The notes under the pieces were generated by a model. That model was not told the DNA's origin. It worked only from the letters and a program-made list of their open reading frames with translations, and did no database searches. Below, piece after piece: positions 25,101 through 32,219 of a stretch of 32,219 bases of DNA (its first letter is position 1; each line of letters begins with the position of its first letter). The translations under genes were made by a program, and so were the position numbers. This stretch comes from an uncultured Oscillospiraceae bacterium (lineage in GTDB: Bacteria; Bacillota; Clostridia; Oscillospirales; Acutalibacteraceae). The stretch is taken from NCBI GenBank assembly GCA_905211675.1, contig CAJMBP010000009.1:1-32219 (forward strand), given 5' to 3'.

Positions 25101-25810
25101 AGATTATTGTTATAAACAATCTTTCAGCTTCGGGTATTCAATCAAGCATTGAAAAGTTTGCAAATGAACTCAAGACCGCTCAGATGGTATTTATACCCGG
25201 CGGCTTTTCGGGCGGTGACGAACCTGACGGTAGCGGTAAGTTTATTACAGCCTTCTTCCGTAATGCCGCAATAAAAGAGGGTGTTACCGATCTTCTTGAT
25301 AACCGCGACGGTTTAATGTGCGGCATATGCAACGGTTTTCAGGCGTTAATTAAGTTGGGCCTTGTACCTTACGGAAAGATTGTTGACACCGATGAAAATT
25401 GTCCCACACTTACATTCAACACAATAGCACGCCACCAATCTCGCATTGTTCGCACGCGAGTGGCTTCTAACAAATCGCCATGGCTTTCACTTACAAATGT
25501 AGGTGATATATACAATGTGCCGATTTCGCACGGTGAGGGTCGTTTCATTGCAAGCGAAAAACTTATTAAGCAGTTAGCACAAAATGGGCAAATCGCAACA
25601 CAGTATGTAGATCTTAACGGCAACGCAACAAGCGATGTTCACTTTAACCCAAATAATTCTATGTACGCAATCGAAGGTATAACTTCACCTGACGGACGAG
25701 TATTCGGCAAGATGGGTCACAGTGAGCGTATCGGCAACGGACTTTACAAAAATGTTCTCGGTGAATATGATATTCATATGTTTGAAGCGGCAGTTAAATA
25801 TTTTAAATAA
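22118..25810 (+). CDS. purL: Phosphoribosylformylglycinamidine synthase, single chain (PurS-PurL-PurQ fused type)
   Basis: Converts FGAR to FGAM with ATP and glutamine. The 1230 residues correspond to the long single-chain form common in Clostridia. There is a PurS-like N-terminal part, a synthetase core with DTYWSDHCRHTTF (about residue 215), NETHNHPTEIEPFGGAATC and GRDGIGGATGSS, and a C-terminal class I glutaminase from about residue 968. The glutaminase is intact: GGFSGGDEPDGSG, nucleophile C1071 in CGICNGFQ, and SHGEGRF for the His-Glu pair. This contrasts with the dead-looking glutaminase of PurF in the same operon. It overlaps purD by one base and precedes fhs by 17 nt. Confidence 0.95.
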   Translation: MVYRVYVEKKKELANEAKGLLSEANNLLGIKNLTDVRIFNRYDAENITEELFNYAIGTVFSEPQLDIATSNISTEDATVFAVEFLPGQFDQRADSAAQCIQIISQGERPVIRSAKVYALYGNLSQKDIIDIKKYVINPVEAREAALQLPETLVTKYEIPTTVKTLDGFLSLDRAGLEQLVNDMGLAMDADDIAFCQNYFKTEGREPTVTEIRMIDTYWSDHCRHTTFLTVIDDVKFEDELLQSAYEEYIEVRKELGRTKPICLMDLATVAVKYLKEHGKLDKLDESEEINACTVKIDVDVDGVIEPWLLLFKNETHNHPTEIEPFGGAATCIGGAIRDPLSGRAYVYGAMRVTGAADPTVPVSETIPGKLPQRKIVTTAAAGYSSYGNQIGLATGIVDEIYHPGYAAKRMEIGAVIAAAPAENVSREVPAPGDIVILLGGSTGRDGIGGATGSSKAHTAQSVEQCGAEVQKGNAPEERKLQRLFRNKNATQMIKRCNDFGAGGVSVAIGELADGLEINLNAVPKKYEGLDGTEIAISESQERMAVVVEPQNVDAFLSLAAEENLQACPVAVIKEEPRLVMNWNGQKIVDISREFLNSNGADKHIIITPEAPKAFGGPVEGGFAENYKKIANDLNMCSKRGLSERFDSTIGAGTVLMPFGGKNQLTPIQAMVQKISVEKKHTDDCSLMAWGFNPFITEQSPYHGAYLAVVESVSKLIATGAEFKDVYLTFQEYFEKPGVDGKRWGKPLAALLGAFKAQKELGIGSIGGKDSMSGSFEKLDVPPTLVSFAVTTEKVKDIVSPEFKKAGNKLVMLCPIYDSDTDLPNTKSLISTFNKVTNLMREGKVVSAYTPCMGGIAEAVMKMCFGNGLGFEFEDYLSVAKIFDYSYGSFLLEVSEDIDDAISIGTVTADNKITLGTESIGLDELLGIYENKLESVYSCNIADLKTPMQNFEYKANEYPAPAVKVARPKVIIPAFPGTNCEYDSAKAMQDAGAEPEIIVINNLSASGIQSSIEKFANELKTAQMVFIPGGFSGGDEPDGSGKFITAFFRNAAIKEGVTDLLDNRDGLMCGICNGFQALIKLGLVPYGKIVDTDENCPTLTFNTIARHQSRIVRTRVASNKSPWLSLTNVGDIYNVPISHGEGRFIASEKLIKQLAQNGQIATQYVDLNGNATSDVHFNPNNSMYAIEGITSPDGRVFGKMGHSERIGNGLYKNVLGEYDIHMFEAAVKYFK

Positions 25811-25827
25811 TTTTACGGAGGTCAATT

Positions 25828-27504
25828 ATGGCTTATTTATCTGATATTGAAATTGCACAGCAGTGCCAAATGCAACCTATAACCGAAATTGCCAAAAAGG
25901 CTAAGGTAGAAGACAAATATATTGAGCAATACGGTAAATACAAGGCAAAGATAGATTTGTCATTGCTTAATGAAACCGAGCGTAAAGACGGTAAGTTAGT
26001 GCTTGTTACCGCCATTACGCCCACAGCGGCGGGCGAGGGCAAAACCACAACCACAATAGGTCTTGCCGACGGTCTTGCACGAATCGGTAAGGATGTAACT
26101 GTGGCTCTTCGTGAGCCGTCACTCGGTCCGGTGTTTGGGGTTAAAGGCGGTGCTGCAGGCGGCGGTTATGCACAGGTAGTTCCTATGGAAGATATTAACC
26201 TTCATTTTACAGGTGACTTTCACGCTATAGGCGCTGCAAATAATTTGCTTGCCGCTATGCTTGATAATCACATTCAGCAGGGTAATGCATTAGGTATCGA
26301 TGTTCGTAAAATCACTTGGAAACGCTGTGTTGATATGAACGACCGTCAGTTACGCTTTATTGTTGACGGTATGGGTGGTAAGGCTAACGGTGTTCCGCGT
26401 GAAGATGGTTTTGATATAACAGTTGCAAGCGAAATTATGGCTGTATTCTGTCTTGCAAGCTCTATAACCGACCTTAAGGAGCGTTTATCAAAAATAATAG
26501 TTGGTTACACCTATGATGATAAACCCGTTACAGCGGGCGATTTAAAGGCTGTGGGCGCTATGACGGCTTTGCTCAAAGACGCAATCAAACCAAACTTGGT
26601 GCAAACCCTTGAAGGCACACCCGCTTTTGTTCACGGTGGACCTTTTGCAAACATTGCTCACGGATGCAACTCGGTAATGGCAACCAAGCTTGCATTAAAG
26701 ATGGGTGATTATGCCATAACAGAGGCAGGATTTGGCGCAGATTTAGGAGCTGAAAAATTTCTTGACATAAAATGCCGTATGGCAGGTCTTACACCCGACG
26801 CAGTTGTAATTGTAGCTACTGTTCGCGCTCTTAAAATGCACGGGGGTCTTGATAAGAAACAGCTTAACACAGAAGATTTGGCTGCTCTTGAAAAGGGAAT
26901 ACCCAACTTATTACGCCATGTTTCTAATATTAAAAATGTTTATAAGCTTCCTTGCGTAGTAGCTGTAAACCGTTTTCCGACCGATACCGATAATGAGATA
27001 GACTTCATTATAGATAAGTGCAAAGAATTAGGCGTAAATACCGTTCTTTCTACCGTATGGGCCGAGGGCGGAAAAGGCGGCGAGGCTTTGGCTCGCGAGG
27101 TGGTTCGTCTTTGTGAAGAAGAAAAAGGCGATTTCACTTTTTCATACGAGCTTGACAAAACCATTGAAGAAAAAATTGAAGCAGTAGTTAAAAAGGTTTA
27201 CGGCGGCGACGGCATTACAATAATGCCTAATGCCAAAAAACAAATTGCCCAGCTTACTGAGCTTGGTTTTGATAAATTACCGATTTGTATTGCAAAAACT
27301 CAATACAGCTTTTCTGACGATCCGACCAAGCTCGGTGCACCCGAAAACTTTACCGTTACCGTTAAAAATGTTAAGGTCTCTGCGGGAGCCGGCTTTATAG
27401 TTGTTATGACAGGCGATATTCTCACTATGCCCGGTCTTCCGAAATCTCCTGCTGCAGAACGAATTGATGTTGATGAAAACGGCAAAATTACGGGCTTATT
27501 TTAA
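25828..27504 (+). CDS. fhs: Formate-tetrahydrofolate ligase
   Basis: Makes 10-formyl-THF from formate, THF and ATP. It is 558 residues, the full family length. It has P-loop TPTAAGEGKTTT (residues 64-75), EPSLGPVFGVKGGAAGGG, FTGDFHAIGAANNLL, EGTPAFVHGGPFANIAHGCNS and FGADLGAEKFLDIKCR, all in the expected order. It supplies the one-carbon donor used by PurN and PurV in the same operon. fhs is among the genes known to be placed under ZTP riboswitches. The ribosome site is ACGGAGG. No terminator is seen after it. Confidence 0.97.
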   Translation: MAYLSDIEIAQQCQMQPITEIAKKAKVEDKYIEQYGKYKAKIDLSLLNETERKDGKLVLVTAITPTAAGEGKTTTTIGLADGLARIGKDVTVALREPSLGPVFGVKGGAAGGGYAQVVPMEDINLHFTGDFHAIGAANNLLAAMLDNHIQQGNALGIDVRKITWKRCVDMNDRQLRFIVDGMGGKANGVPREDGFDITVASEIMAVFCLASSITDLKERLSKIIVGYTYDDKPVTAGDLKAVGAMTALLKDAIKPNLVQTLEGTPAFVHGGPFANIAHGCNSVMATKLALKMGDYAITEAGFGADLGAEKFLDIKCRMAGLTPDAVVIVATVRALKMHGGLDKKQLNTEDLAALEKGIPNLLRHVSNIKNVYKLPCVVAVNRFPTDTDNEIDFIIDKCKELGVNTVLSTVWAEGGKGGEALAREVVRLCEEEKGDFTFSYELDKTIEEKIEAVVKKVYGGDGITIMPNAKKQIAQLTELGFDKLPICIAKTQYSFSDDPTKLGAPENFTVTVKNVKVSAGAGFIVVMTGDILTMPGLPKSPAAERIDVDENGKITGLF

Positions 27505-27551
27505 AATAACTTAAAATTTAAAACACCTATTGCGCATTCTATGGTGAGTTT

Positions 27552-28193
27552 ATGTATAAAATCGTACTTTTTGATTTAGACGGCACATTAACCGACCCGG
27601 GCGAGGGTATTACAAATTCAGTTGCCTATGCACTTCAAAAATTCGGCATATCAGTTGCAGATAAAACCGAGCTTTACAAATTTATCGGTCCGCCGCTCAA
27701 AGATTCTTTTATGAAATATTACGGTTTTTGTGAGAATGACGCACTGCTTGCGATTGATTATTACCGTGAGTATTTCGGCACAAAAGGCATTTTTGAAAAT
27801 TCTGTTTATAACGGAATACCCGAATTGTTGGAAAATATTAAGAATTCGGGACATAAAGTATTACTTGCTACTTCAAAGCCTTATAAATATGCGGTTGAGA
27901 TTTTAGAACATTTTGATTTATATAAATATTTTGATTTCGTTGGTGGGGCCACAATGGACGAAACACGAAACAAAAAAGCCGATGTAATAAATTATGTTTT
28001 AAAAAGTTGTGATATAAAATGTCTTTCTGAAGTAATTATGGTAGGTGACCGCGAGCAAGACATTATAGGGGCAAAGCTAAACGGTATTGATTCAATAGGT
28101 GTTTTGTTCGGTTACGGCAACCGTGAAGAACTTGAATCAGCGGGTTCAACATACATTGCAAATAGCGTTGACGATATTTTTAAATATTTATAG
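27552..28193 (+). CDS. HAD-family phosphatase (phosphoglycolate phosphatase/PpaX-like)
   Basis: A 213-residue haloacid dehalogenase hydrolase. Motif I is LFDLDGTLTDP with nucleophile D8 and D10, motif II is LLATSKP, motif III lysine lies in NKKADVI, and motif IV is VMVGDREQDIIGA. A helical cap fills about residues 16-80, as in the Gph/PpaX/PgmB group. The substrate cannot be told from sequence; phosphoglycolate, pyrophosphate or a nucleotide/sugar phosphate are all possible. It lies 47 nt after fhs with no visible terminator or strong promoter between them, so co-transcription with the purine operon is possible. Its stop codon TAG is part of the AGGAGG site of the next gene. Confidence 0.87.
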   Translation: MYKIVLFDLDGTLTDPGEGITNSVAYALQKFGISVADKTELYKFIGPPLKDSFMKYYGFCENDALLAIDYYREYFGTKGIFENSVYNGIPELLENIKNSGHKVLLATSKPYKYAVEILEHFDLYKYFDFVGGATMDETRNKKADVINYVLKSCDIKCLSEVIMVGDREQDIIGAKLNGIDSIGVLFGYGNREELESAGSTYIANSVDDIFKYL

Positions 28194-28204
28194 GAGGTTT
28201 TTTT

Positions 28205-29812
28205 GTGTATAATAAAATACAAGTATTCAACAAATTCGGTGTAATGATTGATTGCTCACGCAATGCGGTTATGACTGTGGAGCAGCTTAAAAAATTCATT
28301 ACCGTCATATCAAAAATGGGCTATAATCAGGTGCATCTTTATATGGAAGACACATACGAAGTGACCGACGAACCGTATTTCGGTCATTTGCGCGGACGAT
28401 ACAGTAAAGCCGAGTTAAAAGAGCTTGACGATTTTTGTTACAGTTTAGGAGTTGAACTTGTACCTAACATACAAACGCTGGCGCACATGGCGGCATATTT
28501 AAAGTGGCGTTCCGATATCAGAGATATTGACGATATTCTGCTTGTTGGCTACGACAAAGTATATCAGCTTATAGAGAATATGTTTAAATCTTTACGCGAA
28601 TGCTTCAGAACCGAAAATTTACATATAGGTATGGACGAGGCGCACATGCTGGGTCGCGGCAAATATTACGATATAAACGGCCCGCAAGACCGTTTTGATA
28701 TACTTTTAGGCCATTTAAACAGGGTTTGTACCATAGCCGAAAAATACAATTTTAAGCCTATGATGTGGAGCGATATGTTCTACCGTTTGGCAAGCGGCGG
28801 CAATTATTACAGTGCAGATTCAAAATTTGATGAATCGGTAAAATCAAAAATACCGCAAAATTTAACATTAGTTTATTGGGATTACTACTCGCAGGATAAA
28901 AAACGTTATTCCGATATGATAAAAGGTCACCGACAATTAACCGACAAAATTGTATTTGCGGGCGGCGCTTGGATGTGGTCGGGTTTTGCTCCGCATAATT
29001 ATTTTTCGGTAAAAGCTACCAAAGCCGCAATCAGCGCCTGTTTAGACGGCGGCATTAAAGATGTATTTATTACTATGTGGGGTGATAACGGAGGCGAATG
29101 TTCTTCGTATTCGGTGTTGCCTACATTATGTTATGCCGCTTGTATTGCTCGGGGCATAACAAAGCTTTCTTGCATTAAGCAAAAATTTTATGAGTGGGTA
29201 GGCGTTAAATATGATGATTTTATGCTGCTCGATTCACCTAATTTGCTTGAAAAAACCAAAGAGGTTGTAAACCCTTCAAAATACTTTTTATACGCCGACT
29301 GCTTTATGTCTAAATTTCAAAATTTAGAAAATTATGAGTATTGTGATAAATACGCCTCGATTGCCCGCAAACTCAAATATGCCTCCAACAGAGCAGGGGA
29401 ATACTCTGATATTTTTAATACATTGTCGAAACTCGCGGCGGTATTGAGCATAAAGGTCAATATTTGCACCCGCACGCGTGAAGCCTACGCCCAAAACGAT
29501 AGCTCAAAGTTAAACATTGTTATAGCCGACTATAAGAGGATGATAAAACTGACCGAAGAGTTTTATAAAGCTTTTCGAAATCAATGGTACATTTTAAATA
29601 AACCCCACGGTTTTGATATTCAGGATATTCGTATCGGCGGACTTATAACCAGAATGAAATCCTGCCTTGAACGACTTTGTGATTACCGCGACGGTAAAAT
29701 TGATAATATACCTGAACTTGAAGAACAATTCTTACCATTCACCGACAGAATAATAAATCATAACGATTGGAAAAACACAGTAACCGCCAATATGTTTGAT
29801 TTTATGTTTTAA
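28205..29812 (+). CDS. GcnA-like beta-N-acetylhexosaminidase (GH20), compact form
   Basis: Removes terminal beta-linked GlcNAc/GalNAc. The 535 residues resemble streptococcal GcnA: VMIDCSRNAVM, LYMEDTYEV, PNIQTLAHMA, the GH20 catalytic pair D144-E145 in HIGMDEAHMLG, LVYWDYY, GGAWMWSGF and MWGDNGGECSS. A helical C-terminal domain ends with a DIRIGGL and ELEEQFLPFTD pattern. GcnA has an extra non-catalytic N-terminal domain of roughly 60-70 residues; here the barrel starts almost at the first residue. There is no signal peptide, so it should act on imported oligosaccharides. GTG 28205 is chosen from AGGAGG at 28192-28197. It is followed directly by a terminator. Confidence 0.87.
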   Translation: MYNKIQVFNKFGVMIDCSRNAVMTVEQLKKFITVISKMGYNQVHLYMEDTYEVTDEPYFGHLRGRYSKAELKELDDFCYSLGVELVPNIQTLAHMAAYLKWRSDIRDIDDILLVGYDKVYQLIENMFKSLRECFRTENLHIGMDEAHMLGRGKYYDINGPQDRFDILLGHLNRVCTIAEKYNFKPMMWSDMFYRLASGGNYYSADSKFDESVKSKIPQNLTLVYWDYYSQDKKRYSDMIKGHRQLTDKIVFAGGAWMWSGFAPHNYFSVKATKAAISACLDGGIKDVFITMWGDNGGECSSYSVLPTLCYAACIARGITKLSCIKQKFYEWVGVKYDDFMLLDSPNLLEKTKEVVNPSKYFLYADCFMSKFQNLENYEYCDKYASIARKLKYASNRAGEYSDIFNTLSKLAAVLSIKVNICTRTREAYAQNDSSKLNIVIADYKRMIKLTEEFYKAFRNQWYILNKPHGFDIQDIRIGGLITRMKSCLERLCDYRDGKIDNIPELEEQFLPFTDRIINHNDWKNTVTANMFDFMF

Positions 29813-29842
29813 AAAGCAGCGCTCATAAGGCGCTGCTTTTTT
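29812..29842 (+). terminator. Bidirectional terminator between convergent glycosidase genes
   Basis: A perfect 11-bp stem, AAAAGCAGCGC (29812-29822) with GCGCTGCTTTT (29830-29840), 7-base loop, T-run to 29842 on + and a matching T-run on -. It serves the GH20 gene on + and the GH78-like gene on -. It is the first strong terminator downstream of the purine operon promoter apart from the riboswitch. Confidence 0.92.
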
Positions 29843-29846
29843 AGCA

Positions 29847-31766
29847 TCAAAATTTCAAATATTCGTTAAATTCTTCAAATAAAATAATAATAGGTGAGGT
29901 TGACCATGGGTGAAACAGACTTGTGTTAACTTTTCGTTCTTTTCCCCATGCTTCAAAGCAGGTGGTGGCACCTTCTTTAATCATATTCAACCAACCGTTT
30001 TCGGAGTCTGAAGTAATCGCATTATATGCCGCATCACGCTTTCCGGCTTTGCATAACGCTTTTAAATAAAAATACGACATATATGTACCGCAACACATAC
30101 CGCGTTTTATTAAAAATTCAGATATTAAATCTACATTTTTATTCGGGCATATGTCAAATACAATAGGCAACATATTAGAATGTATTGCCGAATGTTTACT
30201 TAATTCGGAGTCAATATAAAGCCCTGTTTCATTATTAAAAAACAAATTGTTAAAGCTGATTTTTAAATCATCCGACTTATTTTCAAACTGAATACCTAAA
30301 ATTGATTTTATTTTTTCGGTGTTTTCAACCGAACATATATAAAATGCGTTTACTACATTGTGCTTGCCCTCTTTAATCGGGTCGCACAGTTCAAAATCGT
30401 AATTATCTCGGCAATTATCGGGCCAATCAACCAAATTCCATTGCTCATCAACCTTATGTAAAAGTCCGTCTGTATCGGCAAATTTCAAAAAATAACCGTT
30501 TATATACTCGCAAATCGGAAGCATTTTACTCAAAAAATCTCTGTCTTTTGTATAGTCATAATACTTTAAAAGAATTAACGGAAAAAGCAACGAATAATCT
30601 GCTATTTTTTGTTTGTAACTGCAGGGTGACACAGCAAGAATTTCTCCGCTGTAGTCGATTGATTGAGCCGTGTTTTCAATCGCCTTTTTCAGCATTTCGG
30701 TTTTTCCCGTCAATAGCATATGAGAAAAGCCCGAAATAAAAACATCGCCCAAATATTGCCCTTTTTCTCTTGTAGGGCAATCAACAAATACTTCCTGCGT
30801 ACCGTATTTGATTGTATTCTTACACAAATCAAATACCGCCTTTAAAGATTTATCGTTTGTTTTAATTTCTACGCGATTATCGGGGAAGGGATAGTGCCTA
30901 ACAAGTAATTGCACATCATCGATCGTAACCCCGTCATCTGCTATTATTTCAAGAAATCTGAACGCTTTATAATCAAACTGCTCGATTATGTTAATTCCTT
31001 TATCTAAAATACAAATTTCCTCATAATCGCAGTTACAGCGCAGGTTATATCTTACTGCGTCGCCTTCAAGCTCTTCACCGCAGTGTATGACTATTTTACT
31101 GCCTACTGCACTCGCGCTTGCAGTGATTTTTAAACTGCATACATATTCCTGCTTAAAATCATAAAAATAGCAGTTTCCACTTATGATTGGATCTACCTTC
31201 ACGGGATAAACCGAAAGAGCGGGGAAGGGCTTTTCGCAAAAACGGTAGTCGCATTCAATTTCGGCACACGGCTTGTATTCACTGTCCTTAATGCGCATAT
31301 CTCTGTCTTCGGAAAAGGCGGTGTCGTATCCGAATTTATGTGTTGAAACATAGCTTTTATTTACGCAGTAAAGCCAACTTTTGTCAGACGAAAGTACAAG
31401 CTTATCATCAACTGTTACATCACAAATCAAGCCCTGTTTTCTGTCACCGCTTACAAACACGCGGTTGATAAGACCTTGGTAATATACCGTCACTTCGATT
31501 TTATTTTTACCCGAAACAATAAACCCGGTAATGTCAAATTCGTTATAATTGTATGCAAAAGTATATCCCGGTGCGGGCCCCTGACCGACATATTTTCCGT
31601 TAATATAAAGCTTATAGTAGTCATCGGCTGAAATTTTGATTTTTGCTTTTTGGAATTCGCCTACGCTAAATTCCTTTTCAACCTTCATATAAAAATTTTG
31701 AATTTTTTTGTCTTCACATAAAAATTCGTTTGCCGTTATCCATTTTCCCGAAAATACAGACTTCAA
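29847..31766 (-). CDS. Alpha-L-rhamnosidase-like glycosidase (GH78 type)
   Basis: About 639 residues, with an N-terminal beta part (KIKISADDYYKLYINGKYVGQGP, a lectin-like jelly roll typical of bacterial rhamnosidase N domains), a linker beta domain, and an (alpha/alpha)6 catalytic barrel. The barrel carries DCPTREKGQYLGD, whose acidic residues at 0, +5 and +12 fit the GH78 catalytic/substrate-binding set, and GATTCFEAWG near the end for the later catalytic Glu. It is shorter than many GH78 enzymes (about 900 residues) and has no signal peptide, so cytoplasmic action is likely. The TTG start at 31766 is preferred because AGGTGGAG lies six bases upstream; GTG 31778 (643 residues) overlaps that site. 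Substrate specificity cannot be fixed; an unsaturated-sugar or other six-hairpin glycosidase is an alternative. Confidence 0.8.
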   Translation of the reverse strand: MKSVFSGKWITANEFLCEDKKIQNFYMKVEKEFSVGEFQKAKIKISADDYYKLYINGKYVGQGPAPGYTFAYNYNEFDITGFIVSGKNKIEVTVYYQGLINRVFVSGDRKQGLICDVTVDDKLVLSSDKSWLYCVNKSYVSTHKFGYDTAFSEDRDMRIKDSEYKPCAEIECDYRFCEKPFPALSVYPVKVDPIISGNCYFYDFKQEYVCSLKITASASAVGSKIVIHCGEELEGDAVRYNLRCNCDYEEICILDKGINIIEQFDYKAFRFLEIIADDGVTIDDVQLLVRHYPFPDNRVEIKTNDKSLKAVFDLCKNTIKYGTQEVFVDCPTREKGQYLGDVFISGFSHMLLTGKTEMLKKAIENTAQSIDYSGEILAVSPCSYKQKIADYSLLFPLILLKYYDYTKDRDFLSKMLPICEYINGYFLKFADTDGLLHKVDEQWNLVDWPDNCRDNYDFELCDPIKEGKHNVVNAFYICSVENTEKIKSILGIQFENKSDDLKISFNNLFFNNETGLYIDSELSKHSAIHSNMLPIVFDICPNKNVDLISEFLIKRGMCCGTYMSYFYLKALCKAGKRDAAYNAITSDSENGWLNMIKEGATTCFEAWGKERKVNTSLFHPWSTSPIIILFEEFNEYLKF

Positions 31767-31772
31767 ATTACT

Positions 31773-31780
31773 CTCCACCT
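31773..31780 (-). promoter_or_regulatory. Ribosome binding site deciding the GH78 start
   Basis: Reads AGGTGGAG on the minus strand, six bases before TTG 31766. Its GTG lies within the site itself, so the upstream GTG start at 31778 would lack a ribosome site. Confidence 0.55.
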
Positions 31781-31790
31781 TTATAATATA

Positions 31791-31840
31791 TTAAAAGCAT
31801 TTTGGAACTCTTTTGTGCGAGTTACTCAAAATGCTTTTAA
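31791..31840 (-). terminator. Long inverted repeat, probable terminator after livF
   Basis: A perfect 13-bp inverted repeat, TTAAAAGCATTTT (31791-31803) and AAAATGCTTTTAA (31828-31840), with a 24-base loop that can itself pair AACTC with GAGTT. It starts 4 bases after the livF stop on the minus strand and ends in a T/A-rich tail. It lies between livF and the GH78-like gene, so the two are probably separate or only partly coupled. Confidence 0.6.
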
Positions 31841-31844
31841 TAAA

Positions 31845-32219
31845 TCAGCCGCCTAAATAGGCTTTTTTAACATCATCGCTTGCCGCAAGTTCGGCGCCTG
31901 TGCCCGAAAGCACAATACTGCCGGTTTCCAAAACATAGGCGCGGTCTGAAATTGCCAAAGATTTACCTGCATTTTGCTCAACAAGAAGTATGGTAGTGCC
32001 GTCACGGTTAATATCCTTAATTATATCAAAAACCTGATCAACAAGAATAGGTGACAGACCCATCGAAGGCTCGTCAAGCATAAGCAGCTTAGGCTTTGAC
32101 ATAAGCGCGCGTCCCATAGCAAGCATTTGCTGCTCGCCGCCCGAAAGTGTGCCTGCAATTTGATTTTTACGCTCGGCAAGGCGAGGAAAACGCGCATATA
32201 TTTTTTCAATATCTTCTTT
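31845..32219 (-). CDS. livF: Branched-chain amino acid ABC transporter ATP-binding protein LivF (3' end, partial)
   Basis: The last 124 residues of an ABC ATPase, open through the right edge in frame. ABC signature LSGGEQQMLAMGRALM, Walker B LLMLDEPSMGLSP, and the switch-histidine position replaced in LLVEQNAGKSLAISDRAYVLETG; VEQN at this place is typical of LivF/LivG-type proteins. It ends VKKAYLGG, matching the common LivF C-terminus. LivF with LivG powers uptake of Leu, Ile and Val through LivHM. livF is normally the last gene of its operon, and here it is followed by a hairpin. The Walker A motif lies outside the window, and another Liv-like substrate (for example urea or amides) is possible. 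Confidence 0.88.
   Translation of the reverse strand, partial: KEDIEKIYARFPRLAERKNQIAGTLSGGEQQMLAMGRALMSKPKLLMLDEPSMGLSPILVDQVFDIIKDINRDGTTILLVEQNAGKSLAISDRAYVLETGSIVLSGTGAELAASDDVKKAYLGG

Noticed and set aside
1..32219. CRISPR arrays, tRNA or rRNA genes, insertion sequences, prophage genes
   Set aside because: No regularly spaced repeats, tRNA cloverleaf with conserved T-loop, rRNA core segments, transposase motifs or phage structural genes were seen; nearly all sequence is explained by conserved coding genes.

Overview
The window looks like a chromosomal segment of an anaerobic Firmicute of class Clostridia, most likely a gut-type Oscillospiraceae/Ruminococcaceae relative. The reasons are moderately low G+C, strong AGGAGG-type ribosome binding sites with frequent GTG/TTG starts, class 1B PyrD with PyrK, PyrB with PyrI, a single-chain clostridial-type PurL, an Fhs-linked purine operon under a ZTP riboswitch, and a SipW-type signal peptidase followed by TasA-like proteins. 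Placement is inferred from gene families, not from a marker gene. Genes are tightly packed; no gene-free stretch exceeds about 225 bases, and the longest (15035-15258) is filled by a promoter, riboswitch and terminator.

Region 1 (1-6130, +) is a cell-surface cluster. It has the 3' end of a SipW-type signal peptidase I, a TasA/camelysin-like secreted protein whose reading frame is broken at an A8 run, a second small secreted protein, and a 1452-residue secreted protein with a tandem duplication near its N-terminus. A strong terminator closes it.

Region 2 (6162-15034, +) is a pyrimidine operon from a near-consensus sigma-A promoter: pyrC-carB-pyrK-pyrD-pyrF-pyrE-pyrB-pyrI. It encodes every step to UMP except the glutaminase subunit of carbamoyl-phosphate synthetase (carA), which is not in the window. 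No PyrR-type attenuator is visible.

Region 3 (15074-27504, +) is a purine operon: promoter, ZTP (pfl) riboswitch with an overlapping terminator, then purE-purF-purM-purN-purO-purV-purD-purL-fhs. Two features stand out. The PurF-type protein keeps its PRPP-binding and Fe-S-ligand residues but has lost most glutaminase catalytic residues. The usual fused PurH is replaced by separate PurO (IMP cyclohydrolase, archaeal type) and PurV (AICAR formyltransferase only). ZTP derives from AICAR, which accumulates when 10-formyl-THF is short. The operon supplies the AICAR-consuming enzyme, the 10-formyl-THF-consuming PurN and the 10-formyl-THF-making Fhs, so the riboswitch fits its cargo. purC, purB, purA and purK are absent here.

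Region 4 (27552-32219) has a HAD phosphatase and a compact GcnA-like GH20 hexosaminidase on +. They meet, across a bidirectional terminator, a GH78-like alpha-L-rhamnosidase on -. Upstream of that on - is the 3' end of a LivF-type branched-chain amino acid ABC ATPase. No terminator is seen between fhs and the HAD/GH20 genes, so the purine transcript may run through to 29842.
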